Below are positions 43,222 through 55,554 of a stretch of DNA of 64,000 nucleotides, in pieces. Position numbers and translations under genes: made by a program. Below the pieces are notes generated by a model. It worked only from the letters and a program-made list of their open reading frames with translations. It made no database searches and had not been told where the DNA came from. Each line of letters opens with the position of its first letter. The first letter of the stretch is position 1. Source of the stretch: Heterohyrax brucei (lineage: Eukaryota; Chordata; Mammalia; Hyracoidea; Procaviidae); contig CM053142.1 of NCBI GenBank assembly GCA_028571685.1, positions 131,246,796 through 131,310,795 on the forward strand, read 5' to 3'.

Positions 43222-43412
43222 TGTTGTTGACTGACTCATACAACAGCCCTGTATGACAGAGTAGAACTGGCCCATTGGATTTCCTAGACTGTAATGTTTA
43301 CAGGAGGAGATCACCAGATCTTCTCTGTCATGGAGCAGCTGGTGGATTCAAACCAGCTTTTTTTATTAACAGCCAAGTGTTTAAGCATTATGCCCCCAGA
43401 GCTGCTTGCTTT
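43222..43412 (-). repeat. AfroSINE, long form, antisense
   Basis: 'gttgttgactgactcataca', 'agagtagaactggcccattg', 'gactgtaatgtttacaggag', 'catggagcagctggtggatt'. Confidence 0.82.
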
Positions 43413-43474
43413 GTTTTAAGTCTTAATAAAAGACGGATGCCTTTCCATTGCAAATTTTTACTTTGAAGTTATTT

Positions 43475-43665
43475 CATCTAACTTGGAGTTGTTGTTTGTG
43501 CTTAAGCCTATTGTTGCAGCCACTGTGTCAGTCCATCTTGTTGAGGGTCGTGCTGTTTTTTTGCTGACTCTCTAACTTACCAAGCATAATATCCTTCTCC
43601 AGCCAACAGTTGATCCCTCCTGACAACATGTCCAAAGCATGTAAGATGCGGTCTTGCCAACTTGA
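43475..43665 (-). mobile_element. RTE LINE fragment, antisense
   Basis: 'attgttgcagccactgtgtc', 'agtccatcttgttgagggtc', 'accaagcataatatccttct', 'acaacatgtccaaagcatgt' are the reverse complement of the RTE 3' region at 13.9-14.1 kb. Confidence 0.78.
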
Positions 43666-44084
43666 TATTAGCATAGCATATAGAATTGGAAGAAGTAATT
43701 TTTTATGTAGAGTTCATTCTTTGCGTAGCCTGAAATAAATAAATGTGTATGTAAATACTTAACAAGAATGTGTGTGGTCAAAATAATTGATGATTGAACC
43801 CTGTGTGTAATGTATAGTGTAAAGTTTTCTGTATTAAACAGTGTTTTCCTGTTGATTAGCTGAAAATAGGCAGTGTTCTTGAATCTTGTTTTGAGAGTTA
43901 GATCCCAAGTTGGAATGTTGTTAGATCTCAGGGTTAGACGAAGGATAAGGACATATTGAAGAGAGATGTGAGGCAAGCTTTAAAGACATTTGAGTTTTGC
44001 AGATTTTGATGTAGCAACATGTAGAGAGAGAGTGGAAGAGTGTTATATCCTTTCCCGTTTGCCATTTAGTTCTCATTACCACTT

Positions 44085-44450
44085 GCAAAGCCCCTTGACC
44101 AGGATTAGGCAGACTGTAGCTTGGTAATAAGATTGGGCTCGCTGCCCTGTTTTTGTAAATAAAGTTTTATTGGGAGTTAAGCCATGTTCGTTACTCTATG
44201 TGTTGTCTGTAAAAAATTAATTTTGAGTCGATTCTGATGCATAGCAACCCTATAGGACAGAATAGAATTGTTCCAAGATTTCCTAGGACCAGTTAGTGTT
44301 TCCAACTACTGACCTTCTGGTTAGCCATAGATAGTTCTTATACTTTGCTGCTATAATGGTAGACTTGAGTAGTTGTGACACACTGTCTACCACATAGAGC
44401 TTAAGATGTTTACCATCTGGCCCTCTACAGAAAATGTTTGCTGACCCTTG
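44085..44450 (-). mobile_element. hAT-like MITE split by AfroSINE
   Basis: The left part has 'cttggtaataagattgggct' and 'gtttttgtaaataaagtttt'; after the SINE 'tagttgtgacacactgtcta' and 'aaaatgtttgctgacccttg'. On the minus strand this starts 'aagggtcagcaaacatttt', the start of a common hAT-Charlie-related MITE. I do not name the subfamily. Confidence 0.55.
44215..44350 (-). repeat. AfroSINE inside hAT-like MITE, antisense
   Basis: 'tgagtcgattctgatgcata', 'gcaaccctataggacagaat', 'ctgaccttctggttagccat'. Confidence 0.8.
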
Positions 44451-44569
44451 ATTTAGTTGGTAGGTGTCAGTGCAGGTCATTTGTTGTTGTTTTTTGCAAT
44501 ACGTAGCAGTATCTGATGCATATTGAGGCTCAGTAAATGTTTGTCAAGTAGATACTTCAGTTGTAGAGC

Positions 44570-44705
44570 ACTGAAAGGCAACATTATATAGTAAGAAATA
44601 TAGCTGGGTTGTGGTTGTGGTATGTGATCTGTATCAACTTGAGTTAGTCATTTAAGCTCTCCAGCCTTCAGGAACTTTATCTGTAGAAAGAGAAGCTTGG
44701 TAAGA
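44570..44705 (+). repeat. MIR-like fragment
   Basis: 'acttgagttagtcatttaag', 'ctctccagccttcaggaact', 'ttatctgtagaaagagaagc' follow the MIR core, diverged. Confidence 0.5.
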
Positions 44706-44869
44706 GAACCCACACCACTCTGAAATGTTACTCTTCTTTGGGTTCTAGAATAGTTTAAGCTCCTTTGAGTTTTCCATTTATAGGTTAGCTTGTAAAGCAG
44801 TAACAGATGATGTTAGTGAGGAAAATAATTAATGTTCATTGCCTTGCTTTTGATAGCAACTGATGATAC

Positions 44870-45025
44870 TTGAGTAGTCTTGGTAGGCAGGTGGTTAAGA
44901 ACTCAGGCTGCTAACCAAAAGTTCAGTAGTTCAAATCCATCAGCTGCTCCTGGGAAACCCTATGGGGCAGTTCTGCTGTGTGTGAGTCGGAATCAACTCC
45001 ATGGCAGATAACAACAAAGATATTT
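44870..45025 (+). repeat. AfroSINE
   Basis: 'taggcaggtggttaagaact', 'gctgctaaccaaaagttcag', 'gggaaaccctatggggcagt', 'gagtcggaatcaactccatg', ending 'gcagataacaac'. Confidence 0.87.
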
Positions 45026-45227
45026 TAGCCCTTTATGATAATGGTAAAATGGATCCTCTCCAGCTTTTTTTCCAAACACCCTTACCATCTGTGTTATACA
45101 GTTTATATAGGCTAACTAGTATATTTTTTAAAAAACACTGTGACTTGTGTTTTGAGCTCTGATCTTGTAAGGTTATTAAGCATAGTGTCTGCTACCTTAA
45201 TTGATAAGCCTATGATGTGTTTGCTGA

Positions 45228-45368
<141 letters not shown>

Positions 45369-45494
45369 TGAACTTAGAAAATATATAACTAATGTTTACT
45401 ATTTTATATAACCGTAATTGTACTTTCTGAGACTGTGGGGAAAACTGGTTAGGTAAAGAAATTTTCAGTAAGCAGAAATACAGTGTATTATTTG

Positions 45495-45537
45495 AGCTGA
45501 AATCAACTTCACAGCAGTGGGCTTGGTTTTTGATAAT
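45495..45537 (+). repeat. AfroSINE tail fragment
   Basis: 'ctgaaatcaacttcacagca' then 'gtgggcttggtttttg': only the tail survives. Confidence 0.55.
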
Positions 45538-45999
45538 TTGGATTATATTTTGAACCTGAAGACCATTAGATTTGAGTTCATTTCTCAACTGCTAACTCAG
45601 GGACAAATGGAAGCAGGGCTTCTTAGTGTTTTCGTGCTATGGACTCATTTCATAAACTGATAAAGCCTGTGTATCCTTGAAATCATGTTTTGAATCATGA
45701 AAGTTTAAAGTACATATGATCACAGAGGAAACCTTTTATTAAAATGCAGGTATCAAAATATTAACATTGAAGATTGCGATATGTGTTTCTTATTAACATT
45801 AAATAAGATTTAGCAGCAGATCTAATATTGGAGTTATGAGGAGTATAAATGGTATTTGGGATGTATATTACAAGCATAATATGAAAAACAGATATGCTAA
45901 TACCTTTGTGGTTTGTTGCTTCATAATTGAAGGAGAAGCTAAATTGCAGTTAGTGGAAATTAAGGATAGAAGCATTTTTTCCCCCTCATTCAAATTAAT

Positions 46000-46162
46000 A
46001 CCTATTGCTGAGTCAGTTCTGACTCATAGTGACCCTATAGGACAGAGTAGAACTGCACCATTAGTTTTCTAGTAAATGTCTGGTGGATTTGAACTGCTGA
46101 CCGTTTGACTAGCAGCCAGAGCACTTAACCAGTATGCCAGCCACCAGGGTTTCCATCCAAAT
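46000..46162 (-). repeat. AfroSINE, antisense
   Basis: 'ctgagtcagttctgactcat', 'agtgaccctataggacagag', 'tggatttgaactgctgaccg', 'agccaccagggtttccatcc'. Confidence 0.9.
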
Positions 46163-46744
46163 TAGTGGACCTGCCCAGATTCTGTCCATGCCCCTCTTGG
46201 GAGTTCCTGAGCCCAGGTTAACAAGTGCTGCGCTTAAGAGATACTTAAGTCAGTATGCCATTCTTTCTGGGGTAGAAGTGAGCAGAGTTGTGCGTGTGTT
46301 CTTTTTATGCAAATACAAATACAGTGTTATGTATTACTGCACTTTCAATTTTTTGCACAGAACTTGACTTTCAATGAGAGTGTGGGCTGTCCCATGCAAA
46401 ATTTCAGTGTGAATGCAACATGCCTGTTCATGTTTATATCATATAGTTTATGGGGACCAGGTTGCTAAAAACACTGAAGGTACCCTACCTCTACCAAGAT
46501 AGTGGGGCAGGAAGACATTCCAGACCCTGTCCTTTTCAGCCATGTTTTATAAGCTTGCGTAGTGGTTGTTTGGTAGAAGAAATCTAGGTTCTCTTTGTTT
46601 TTCCTTTTCTACTGCTGAGCAACCATCTCTTCAGTTTATAGTCATGTAGGAATATTTCTTTTTGGTCTGAAGTCTGCTTAATTAAATAGTACTTGTAGGG
46701 AAGTATTGGGTTAAGTGATGTTCTTAGGGTTGTTAAGTTGGGTA

Positions 46745-46930
46745 TTTGGAGCCTGGTGGCACAGTGAGTAAAAGCTATGGATAGTAAGGAACCAAAAGGT
46801 CAGCAGTTCAAATCCACCATGTACTCCTTAGAAACCCTGTGGGGCAATTCTACCTTGTCCTACAGGGTCACCATGAGTGTGAATTAATTTCATAGGTGGT
46901 AGGTTTGGCTTCTTTTTTTTTTTTTTTTAA
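46745..46930 (+). repeat. AfroSINE with T-rich tail
   Basis: 'tggagcctggtggcacagtg', 'aaccaaaaggtcagcagttc', 'ttagaaaccctgtggggcaa', 'cagggtcaccatgagtgtga', tail ending in a T run at 46911-46928. Confidence 0.9.
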
Positions 46931-47019
46931 CTTAGATTTTACTTTTACCGTATAGTAAAGGAAACAAAGTATGGATCCAGGATCTTTGTTCTGGGGCATA
47001 TGGGGGAGTGATGAAAGTT

Positions 47020-47235
47020 AATGTTGGGTAGTAGAGCACTGGCCTAGGAGTCAGAAGTCTTGGGGTCAAGTCTTAACTCATAACTCTTAGTTTTTTGTTT
47101 TCAGCAAAGTTTAACCTCTCTTAGCTTTCATTTTCTCATTTCTAATATGACAGTAAAAACTCTATGTATCAGAATGATTGCTACTACTAGTATGCTGCAA
47201 ACTGTAAAATGCCATTCACATTTAGGTGGTTGTAA
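47020..47235 (+). repeat. MIR SINE
   Basis: 'gtagagcactggcctaggag', 'tcagaagtcttggggtcaag', 'taacctctcttagctttcat', 'tttctcatttctaatatgac'. Confidence 0.65.
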
Positions 47236-47624
47236 GTAGGTTTATATATGGATATTTTAAAATGTATTGCTTCTTTGTATTGGAGCATATAAAATGTAAT
47301 TTAGCTTTATGTTAATGATTCAGGGTCATTATTCTGATTATTATAGTATAGATTATGATGATATTTGAGGGCCCATTGTATTGACAGAGTTCTTCCAATC
47401 TTTCATGCAGTTTTAAACTATCATTTTCATGTCTTCTTCCTCTGTCATACCATCACAGGCTATTGTGGTGTATGGTGTTCAGATTATTTACTAAAAGACT
47501 CCAGTCCTTGTGACATTTAAGTTGTTTTTTGAAGTTTATTTGGTTCTATAACTTTATTTCCGTAAGTGGTTTTGCATTTTACTGGCTTTTCCCTTCCTAA
47601 TATGTAGTACCTGGGTATCTGGGC

Positions 47625-47775
47625 ATAGGAACCTTGATGGTATGTAGTTAAGTGCTATGACTGCTAACCAGAAGGTCAGCAGTTCGAATCTGACACTCTT
47701 GGGAACTTTATGGGGCAGTTCTATTCTGTCATATAGGGTCACTAGGAGAATTGACAGCGACAAGTGTTTTTTTTT
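47625..47775 (+). repeat. AfroSINE
   Basis: 'aaccttgatggtatgtagtt', 'gctaaccagaaggtcagcag', 'tctgtcatatagggtcacta', then a T run. Confidence 0.86.
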
Positions 47776-48028
47776 TCCTCTTTAAATTGTCTGGGCAGAG
47801 CTGAAATCTGCAAGGAAAAAAGCACGCATTGTAAGGTTTTGTTAGGTAAATCTGAGAGGTGGTATCTACTTATGTTAAAACGAAAAGATTTAAAAGCAGC
47901 TTTATTTATGGAATGATAGTTACTCTACATGGTTATGAAGTTGATTGCTGGTTGCTTAACCCACTCTAGGTAAATGGGATATTACTGAGTATATTTGAAA
48001 CTAACATTTAGTTTTCTTTAATACTTAG

Positions 48029-48184
<156 letters not shown>

Positions 48185-48329
48185 TAAATTCTTCAGTTTA
48201 GTTCACTGTAAAAATACAGTCAGGAAACGTTTCATTTCTTATCCATCCGTACTCCCTTTTGCCAGAGAAAAATTGTTACCACATGTGTAAAGTATGTAGA
48301 ATGTCATTTCTTAGCACTATGACGTATTT

Positions 48330-48530
48330 CTGGACGAATTTGATCTCTGGAATCTTGAGACCTGGCTTAATCATGTATGTGACAGGTAAATTGACTTAGC
48401 CTCTAAACCTTAGTTTCTCTGTTTGTAAATTAAAGATAATGTAAATACTTCTTTTGGAGGTTATGAAGGTATAGTGTGTAGGAAGCACAGTGTTTAGCAA
48501 ACAGAAAGCATTTAAATATTGGTTATTTTT
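48330..48530 (+). repeat. MIR SINE
   Basis: 'atgtgacaggtaaattgact', 'agcctctaaaccttagtttc', 'tctgtttgtaaattaaagat', 'gaagcacagtgtttagcaaa'. Confidence 0.6.
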
Positions 48531-49615
48531 ATTATATATTACAAATCACTATCATTGAGTTGGTTTTCAAAGCCAGTCTTTATGCCACCATGTAGTGAAG
48601 GTTTAAATTTGATCTTTAGTTACTTGGGAGATCATTTTGTTTGTCATGAACTATTAGAATACTTAATGAGCTCAGTTTGACCCACGTGGCACTTCTGCAG
48701 TCATTAAGTTGGGAACTGAAGACTGTGTATTTTAGTCATCTTTACCTTAAATCTGAAATTCTTTGCCCCATTTGACTTAGTGCAGTTGAACTTAGGATAT
48801 ATTTGTTAATAAAGAGGATTCATACTTTTCTGCTTGAGTAGTTAATTAGATTCTAATTGGTATATAATACTCAATAACAAGTGAAAACAAGGTAACCAAC
48901 TGGGATACTTTACAGCTCTGAAACAACTTGATTGTTATGAATGTACTACATATTTTATTTAGCATTAGGGAAAGACAGAAAGCAAAAGAGAAGAATGAAA
49001 ACAGAAAAGGGTCTGTAGTTTGTCACCAAAAGGTTTTTTTTTTTTTGGAGCACAGCTCAGTGCCGTCGAGGCAGATCCAATTCATGCATGTTTTAACCTG
49101 ATTGTGAACATAGTATGTTTAATTTTATATTCTGCTTCTTTATATTATATAAACATCTGTGCACTAAAAAGCTACTTCTGGTTGATACGCATTATGGTAT
49201 TTTCTCTTGGGCCTTTAAATGTTTTTCATACTAACTTTAGTTTTATAAGTTGAAGAAATGATTATATAGGCTATGTTATACCGTTTGAATGTTAAATCTT
49301 GATAAGGTTTGAATATTTCCAATACTGAAATCACAATCTTTGAACTATCTTTGACTTGACTTCTAATATGTTGAGTGATTGAACACTGGAGAAATTACTG
49401 ACTTGGAAAGGGGTATCAACAGGAGTATTGTTTTTCTGAATTTCAGAAACTGTCACTGAGACACAAGATAGTTGGAGTTGGCAGTTTCCTCTCACCCTTG
49501 AGAATTAATGAGAATTAGAATGATACTTGTGACCAACAGTCTCTAAAAATCATTAGTTTAAAAAGAAAGAGGTATATAAATGAGTACTAGAATAAGGAAA
49601 TTGTCGTCTTACTAG
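48531..49615. other. MDM2: MDM2 intron 5, unassigned part
   Basis: AT-rich sequence in which I recognise no repeat family or gene. Short T run at 49033-49045. Confidence 0.5.
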
Positions 49616-49619
49616 TGTA

Positions 49620-49722
49620 TAAGCTCTGGGAGGCAGATGTTTTTTTCTGCTTCATTGTTCTATGTTCATTGTACTATGCCTGGAACATAGTAGATGCTTA
49701 GTCTGTGTCTTAATGAATAGTG
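49620..49722 (+). repeat. L2 LINE 3' end
   Basis: 'aagctctgggaggcagatgt', 'ctatgcctggaacatagtag', 'atgcttagtctgtgtcttaa', the L2 terminus in sense. Confidence 0.65.
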
Positions 49723-49724
49723 CT

Positions 49725-50185
49725 TTTAAAAATTTTTTTTTTATTGTGATTAAGTGAACGTTTACAGTCTAAGTCAATGTACCATTTAAAATCCTCACCG
49801 CCCACTTCTGTGCAGCTTGGTCTGCTCTTCTCACCGAGCAGTCTTCCTTCCCACTCTTTACTTCCAGTGTCCCCTCAGCTGATATTTTTCTCCTCCTTTC
49901 CACCCTCTCCTCTCCCCTCTAAAAAGAATCCAGCTGGACAGCCTCATATGTATGTTAAACCATAAAGTACACATACTACCTGCATCACTCTGTGTCCTGT
50001 AGTCTAGTCCAATCTTTGTGTGAAGTGTTGGCTTCAGTGCTGGTTTCAGCTTTGGGCCAGCAGCATGTCCAGAGGCCATGTTCTCAGGGGACCCTCCAGG
50101 CTGTTGGACCATCAAGTCTGATCTTTTTAAATAGAGTTCTTGATATTCCCCCCAACCCACTTTTTTTTTTTAGTGTTAAGACCAA
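49725..50185 (-). mobile_element. L1 LINE 3' UTR, antisense
   Basis: It starts in a T run with 'attgtgattaagtgaacgtt' and 'tacagtctaagtcaatgtac', then 'gtgtcctgtagtctagtcca', 'gtgttggcttcagtgctggt', 'tggaccatcaagtctgatct'. The T run marks the L1 poly(A) end, so the 3' terminus is at about 49725. Confidence 0.72.
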
Positions 50186-50664
50186 GAAAACAAATTGGCT
50201 GATTGACCCAAGATTATTAAAAGTCAAGTTGATTGATGATATTCTATAATAGAAAATTTTTCCATAATCTACTTTCTTAGACCATCTACTTTTATGCAGA
50301 GCGCTAGAAAATTTGTTTGAAAGTGAGCATACTAATTTGCCTTCTGTGTGCATGCCCACCTCCACATACTTTGATGAAGTCCAAAGAAGGACATTTTAGG
50401 AAGTGGAGATGTGAAATCTTTCTGATAGAGAGGCCTTGGTGATTACATTACAAGTAGCTGTGTGTAGTTATTATGTTGCTGACTAGTTGAGTGCTTTTTA
50501 GGGCATAGGATCTTGCCAGTGATACAGTTTGAATGCAGTAACTTAAAACTTTGTTCCATATGCGCCATAGTTCATGCGAATGTGCATTTAAAAATCTGGT
50601 TGAATCAATTTTAATAAGTTTTTATTTTAAAATACACGTTTTTTAATTTTTTTCCCCCTGCAAG

Positions 50665-50714
50665 GAAAATATATACAATGATCTACAGAAACTTGGTAGT
50701 AGTCAATCAGCAGG
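50665..50714 (+). CDS. MDM2: MDM2 coding exon (residues 99-116)
   Basis: 50 nt between 'ctgcaag' and GTAAGT. With the AG of the previous exon it reads RKIYTMIYRNLVVVNQQ, identical as far as I recall to the human segment, which closes the p53-binding domain (I101 and Y102 here line the cleft, human I99 and Y100). It begins at codon position 3 and leaves one base for the next Glu codon. Length equals the human exon. Confidence 0.96.
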
Positions 50715-50819
50715 GTAAGTGATTTTGACTGTCATAAACACCTTTCAGAGAAATTTTTTGTTCATATAGTCCTTTTGTATGTGTTTCTTTTAAAAGTTGC
50801 CTTAAATATACTTAAAAAT

Positions 50820-51032
50820 AATAAAAGTTATTGCTGTTGAGTTGGTTCTGACTCATAAGTGACCCTATAGGGCAGAGTAAAATTACCCCATAGGGTTTCA
50901 AAAACTGTAAATTTTTATGGAAGCAGATTGCCACATCTTTTCTCCTGTGGAATGGCTGGTAGGTTTGAGGCTTCAAACTTTGGTTAGTAGCTTTAAGCTT
51001 CATAACACCTGCACCACAGGGCTCCAGAGAAG
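50820..51032 (-). repeat. AfroSINE, long form, antisense
   Basis: 'gctgttgagttggttctgac', 'cctatagggcagagtaaaat', 'tttatggaagcagattgcca', 'cctgcaccacagggctccag'. Confidence 0.88.
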
Positions 51033-51087
51033 GGGAATAAGGGGGACAGGAAAGAGAAAAGTTCAAAGCTGTAAGGCTGGGTAAAAT

Positions 51088-51242
51088 CATCAAAAACCCT
51101 ATTGCTGTTGAGTGGACTTTGACTCACAGCAACCATATAGGACAGAGTAGAACTGCCCCGTAAGGTTTCCAAGGAGTGGCTGATGGATTTCAACGGCTAC
51201 CTTTTGGTTAGGAGGTAAGCTCTTAACCACTGCACCACCACA
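51088..51242 (-). repeat. AfroSINE, antisense
   Basis: 'ccctattgctgttgagtgga', 'atataggacagagtagaact', 'ctaccttttggttaggaggt', 'taaccactgcaccaccacat'. It lies about 55 bp from the previous antisense copy. Confidence 0.9.
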
Positions 51243-52915
51243 TATAATAATAATAGAGGATGATAAGTTAATTTAACAGGAAGAAACACGTGCAAACTAA
51301 AACAGCACATTGTGGTTCTAATGCAGATTTATGATATTTAAATAGCCTTTTATGTGAATTTAATGGGATATGTTAAGAAGATAAACAGTTTGAAAAGCTG
51401 TTTAGTGGGTGTGTGATCAGACCTTGAAAATACAGTAAAAAGCTTTAGGACCATTTAAAAGGATGGATCTTTTAATTTTTTGGTGGCAGACAAAATGTTG
51501 TTCACCAGTTTTTGTAAGTAAGGGGCATTTTGCTCTCCTACCTTTAAACTTGTAAAGTGGTTATTTTTAGGTGACATATCCCTTTGATAATATGATGATC
51601 TGGGAGTTCTTCTGAGAAAGATGCATGTATATTAGCTGTTTTAGTTAATATGTATTTCTTTCTGTAAAATTTGTCGTCTTTTATTACTGCATGTGCGCAC
51701 ACACAGACACAGTAGAATGCCAGCAAATATTTCAACAGCTCTCTAGGGGAAAAGCCCTGGTTTGTAGCAGTTGCAGACTTTCATGGTATAAATACTTTCA
51801 CCATGGTCAATTTTCAAATACAAACATGGAGTTTGGAAGCGATGTGCACATTGTGAGTGCTGGTAGAAATTGGCTCCACCACACCACAGGCTTCACAAAG
51901 CTCTTCCTTGTTAAGTAAAATTTGAAATTGCTCTCAGAGGCTTATTTAATTCTAAGAATAAATTAATTGGATACTCTGTCATGCCCCCAGTGTTCCCTAT
52001 TCAGATGTTATAGTTGTAATTGTTTTTCACACTTGCTCATATTTTGTGTGTCCTATTCTGGTTTGCATTCTGCATTATACACTGTAGTGTCTTACTAATA
52101 AGTATTTAGTGAGTTGACTGCGTACTCTTTCAGAGTTAAGATTTAAGACCTGGGAAAGGGCATCACCATCTTATTATAGAATAAAAGTAATTATTGGGCT
52201 CATTACTTAACATTTTACCACTTTAATACTCTTTATGAAATCAAACAGTTGCATGTGACGTATGCAACTGAAGTATCTGTGTGCTATATTTTTCACATAT
52301 GTATCAGAAATTCATTCATTTAAATAAACCTTGATAGTCTGCTAGGAAAAGTACGTTGATGAGATGGTAGCCTGTAGATTACTTAGTTACTTTTATTTAG
52401 AGTTTGTTTTATTTTCAGGTTAACAGAATTAACTTCAAATTTCCTATGTCAGTGTTCTGAACTTTGTCACATCCTGGTGCTTCCTTTTTATTATGTGTAT
52501 TTTGTAGCATCTTCATTATACTAAAATGCGATTTCTGGATAAGAGAGTTTAGATGTACAACATAAGAAAATGAATGTCCTAGCTATAATATAAAGAAAAA
52601 AATAAACCGATTCATGATAATATATATTTCAGAATGTTAACGCTCAAGCGTGACGTTACTATTAATAAAGTGCTCCCAAGGGATTGGTATTTCCCTTTGA
52701 GAGCCATTGTTCTAAGTGTAGAAGCAAACAGGAAATCGTTCATTCTTAGTTTAAGAAATATTAGTACCAAAAAACTGTTACAACAATAAATTTAAAAAAA
52801 GAAAAATATTAGTACTTTTTATTGTAAAGGGTCACTGCCACATTTGATTATGTTCTTGGGTAATTGTGTATATTGTATATTTAAAGCTTTGACTTTTGAG
52901 CTAGGTTCATCTAAC
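51243..52915. other. MDM2: MDM2 intron 6, unassigned part
   Basis: I recognise no gene or family here. AT-rich; some short A-rich runs (for example 52788-52806). Confidence 0.5.
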
Positions 52916-53257
52916 TACAAACTAAACCTGTCTGACTGAATGATTCAGCTGCCTTCATTATGTTTCCATCCAGATCTGTTCACCTTCCTGAAGGTTCTGT
53001 CATGGCAAATGTTACCACCTGTTTATTCTACTCAAAGTAGAATTTTATATGCCTTGACTCTGTTCTCCCTTGCCTTGTATATCATACATCAGGTCTTACT
53101 CATTTTTACCTTTTTAACTTCTCTGGAACTTTTTTCTCATGCTTTAGCATAGGCGTTAGTACTTTTTCATGTGTACTAGAGTGTCTCGTACTGGTTTCTG
53201 TGCCTCTTCTCTCCTATTTCATGAGTCACTTGTCACTTCTTCAAATTCCTATTTAGA
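52916..53257 (+). mobile_element. L2-like LINE fragment
   Basis: 'ctgttctcccttgccttgta' and 'gagtcacttgtcacttcttc' with interleaved pyrimidine-rich sequence resemble L2 ORF2/3' in sense. It is followed, after the AfroSINE, by another L2-like piece at 53700-53930. Confidence 0.4.
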
Positions 53258-53425
53258 GGTTCCTTAACCCTGGTGCCATAGTGGTTAAGTGCTACATCTG
53301 CTAACCAAACGGTCGGCAGTTCCAGTTCACCAGGTGCTCCTTGGAAACTGTGGAGCAGTTCTTTTCTGTCTTGTGTGGTCACGATTAGTTGGAATCAACT
53401 CAGTGGCAATGGGTTTGGGTTTCTT
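53258..53425 (+). repeat. AfroSINE
   Basis: 'taaccctggtgccatagtgg', 'tctgctaaccaaacggtcgg', 'tgctccttggaaactgtgga', 'gttggaatcaactcagtggc', 'aatgggtttgggtttctttg'. Confidence 0.9.
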
Positions 53426-53699
53426 TGGTTTATTGCTTTTTAGATAAAATGTTTGCTGTGGGCTAAGGAGTAAGTTTTATCTAGTGGACTAAACCTTTTT
53501 TTTGGTGAGTGGCTGCAGCATTGTCTTTTAGGGCAGATTCTATAGTATCAGTGGGGCATATCTCAGTGGTGTGGGAATAACATTGTAAATGACATCATGA
53601 GCTCTGTGTGTTTCATTCTTTTGCTGTTGAGCAAGACACGCAGGGTTCATTGTGGTCTGAGTTTGCTTATATTTCAGTAATAATGAGCTACTTGTAGTT

Positions 53700-53930
53700 C
53701 TGCGACAGGCCACTGTTCTCCTTCTGGATGCTTGTTCACATGGGCTTCTTCAGTCTGGAATGGTCTTTCCCAGCCCTGCCTTCAGTGTTTTTTCCTGTGA
53801 AACTTTTTCTGATTTCTTACTCCTCAAAACTTCCCTTTCTCTGCCAAATAATCGTTGCTTTCTCTTCTCCAGTAATCTGTTTTATACTTCTTGTAGTTTT
53901 GTACTGTACTTCTATAGTTATTCTTTTATA
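53700..53930 (+). mobile_element. L2 LINE fragment
   Basis: 'agtctggaatggtctttccc', 'agccctgccttcagtgtttt' match the 'tgcctggaatgctcttcccc' region of L2. Confidence 0.6.
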
Positions 53931-54168
53931 TATTTTTCTTCTCTATTAAAATTGAATTACTCATTCACATCTTAGTATCTAAGATTTCTATATTACATGT
54001 CAGTTATGCATTACATCTCAATATCATGGGGATTGGTACTCGGGGAACACATAGTTAAATGTTGGAATGTTAAATTATATAAGGGGTTTGTTTTATGTCC
54101 TAGGTTGCTGTCTATTAAATAGTGTTTTCTTCCCTAGTTTTTGATTCTGTGCTTTGCTTTTCTGTCAG

Positions 54169-54236
54169 AACCTTTGGATTCTGTCACATCTGTGAATGAA
54201 AATAAGAGTCAGATTGAAGATGGGTGTGTTCAAAAG
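54169..54236 (+). CDS. MDM2: MDM2 coding exon (residues 116-138)
   Basis: 68 nt between 'cttttctgtcag' and GTAATC, the human length. With the G from the previous exon it reads EPLDSVTSVNENKSQIEDGC then VQK. Human, as I recall, has [23 protein letters not shown], so this acidic linker after the p53-binding domain is evolving fast while length and phase are kept. Confidence 0.95.
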
Positions 54237-54307
54237 GTAATCTTTAAATTTTCTGTTATGTTTCTTGAAAGTTGGAAAGGTTTACTTAAAACACAGTTTT
54301 AAGTTTC

Positions 54308-54345
54308 AGAATCGATTCAGTGACAGTGGGTTTTGTTTTGGTGGT
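54308..54345 (+). repeat. AfroSINE tail fragment next to exon 8
   Basis: 'agaatcgattcagtgacagt' then 'gggttttgttttggt'. Only the tail of a sense SINE remains, ending 50 nt before the acceptor at 54395. Confidence 0.6.
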
Positions 54346-54395
54346 AAAGGTGTAGTTTTCCTATGGTCCTTTTTTTTTTTTCTTTGAATGCTTAG

Positions 54396-54584
<189 letters not shown>

Positions 54585-55372
54585 TGAACATGTTTCTAAA
54601 TTTTTTCTTGTTTTTATATGATTTTGTTGGGTTTCAAACTGCTCTTTTAGCAACTCTTTTTTTTTTTAAGTGGGCTTGGTTCATGGTCCGCTGCTGTAGT
54701 TTATAATAAGCCAGCTCTCAATTACTCATTGAGTGTAATAGGGGTAAAGATATAAACTACTGTAGCATTATTTCTACATACGCTAGCAGTTAAAAATTTG
54801 AAATGTTTCTGGTAAATGATAAAACATACCAGTGAATTTAAATAGAAAGTCACATCTTAGAACTGAAGAAATGGTAAAGAAAGTATTTGAAAACATTTTT
54901 ACAAAGAAAAGAAGGTAATGTTGTTGACTGGTCAAAACCTACAATAAATTACAACTAACACTGTATGATTCAGGTGAAAGAATTACTCGCATCAGCAAAA
55001 TAAACCCAGAATAGAATTTTTTAGATAAAGTCAAAGGGCATTAAATGCAGACTGAATTAAATGTTTAATTACTTGGAGGGTGGGAGGAATCAAATTCTAT
55101 TTATATCTTGTACCTAAGTGAATTTAAAAGATACAGAATTAACATATTTTAACTTTGAAAATCAAAAAAATATTAAAGAATCCACATAACAAAAAGGAGC
55201 AAAGACAAGTAAATTTCTCCTAGTAAACACAAAGGGCTTACACATATGAGGGAAGAGCTGTCGGTTTTAGCTTTATAAATAATGAAAAATGCAAGAAAAA
55301 TGGCTTGTTCTGGTGTATCAGATTAGCAAAGATAAATTTTCGATTCACTCTCTAAGTTAGCATTGGTACAGT

Positions 55373-55537
55373 GCTACTGTGTGCCATCAGGTCGATTCTA
55401 ACTTATGTAATTTCTTAGTTTGTGATCTTGAGAGAACAGATTACCTGGTCTTTTCTTTCAGAGTGGCTGGTGGGTTCAAGCCACCGACCTTTTTGTTATC
55501 ACCCAAGGTGCTTAACCATCTCACCGACAAGGTCCTA
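55373..55537 (-). repeat. AfroSINE, antisense
   Basis: 'gtgtgccatcaggtcgattc', 'cagagtggctggtgggttca', 'gccaccgacctttttgttat', 'gcttaaccatctcaccgaca'. Confidence 0.85.
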
Positions 55538-55554
55538 ATTGTTACATTCTTGGT

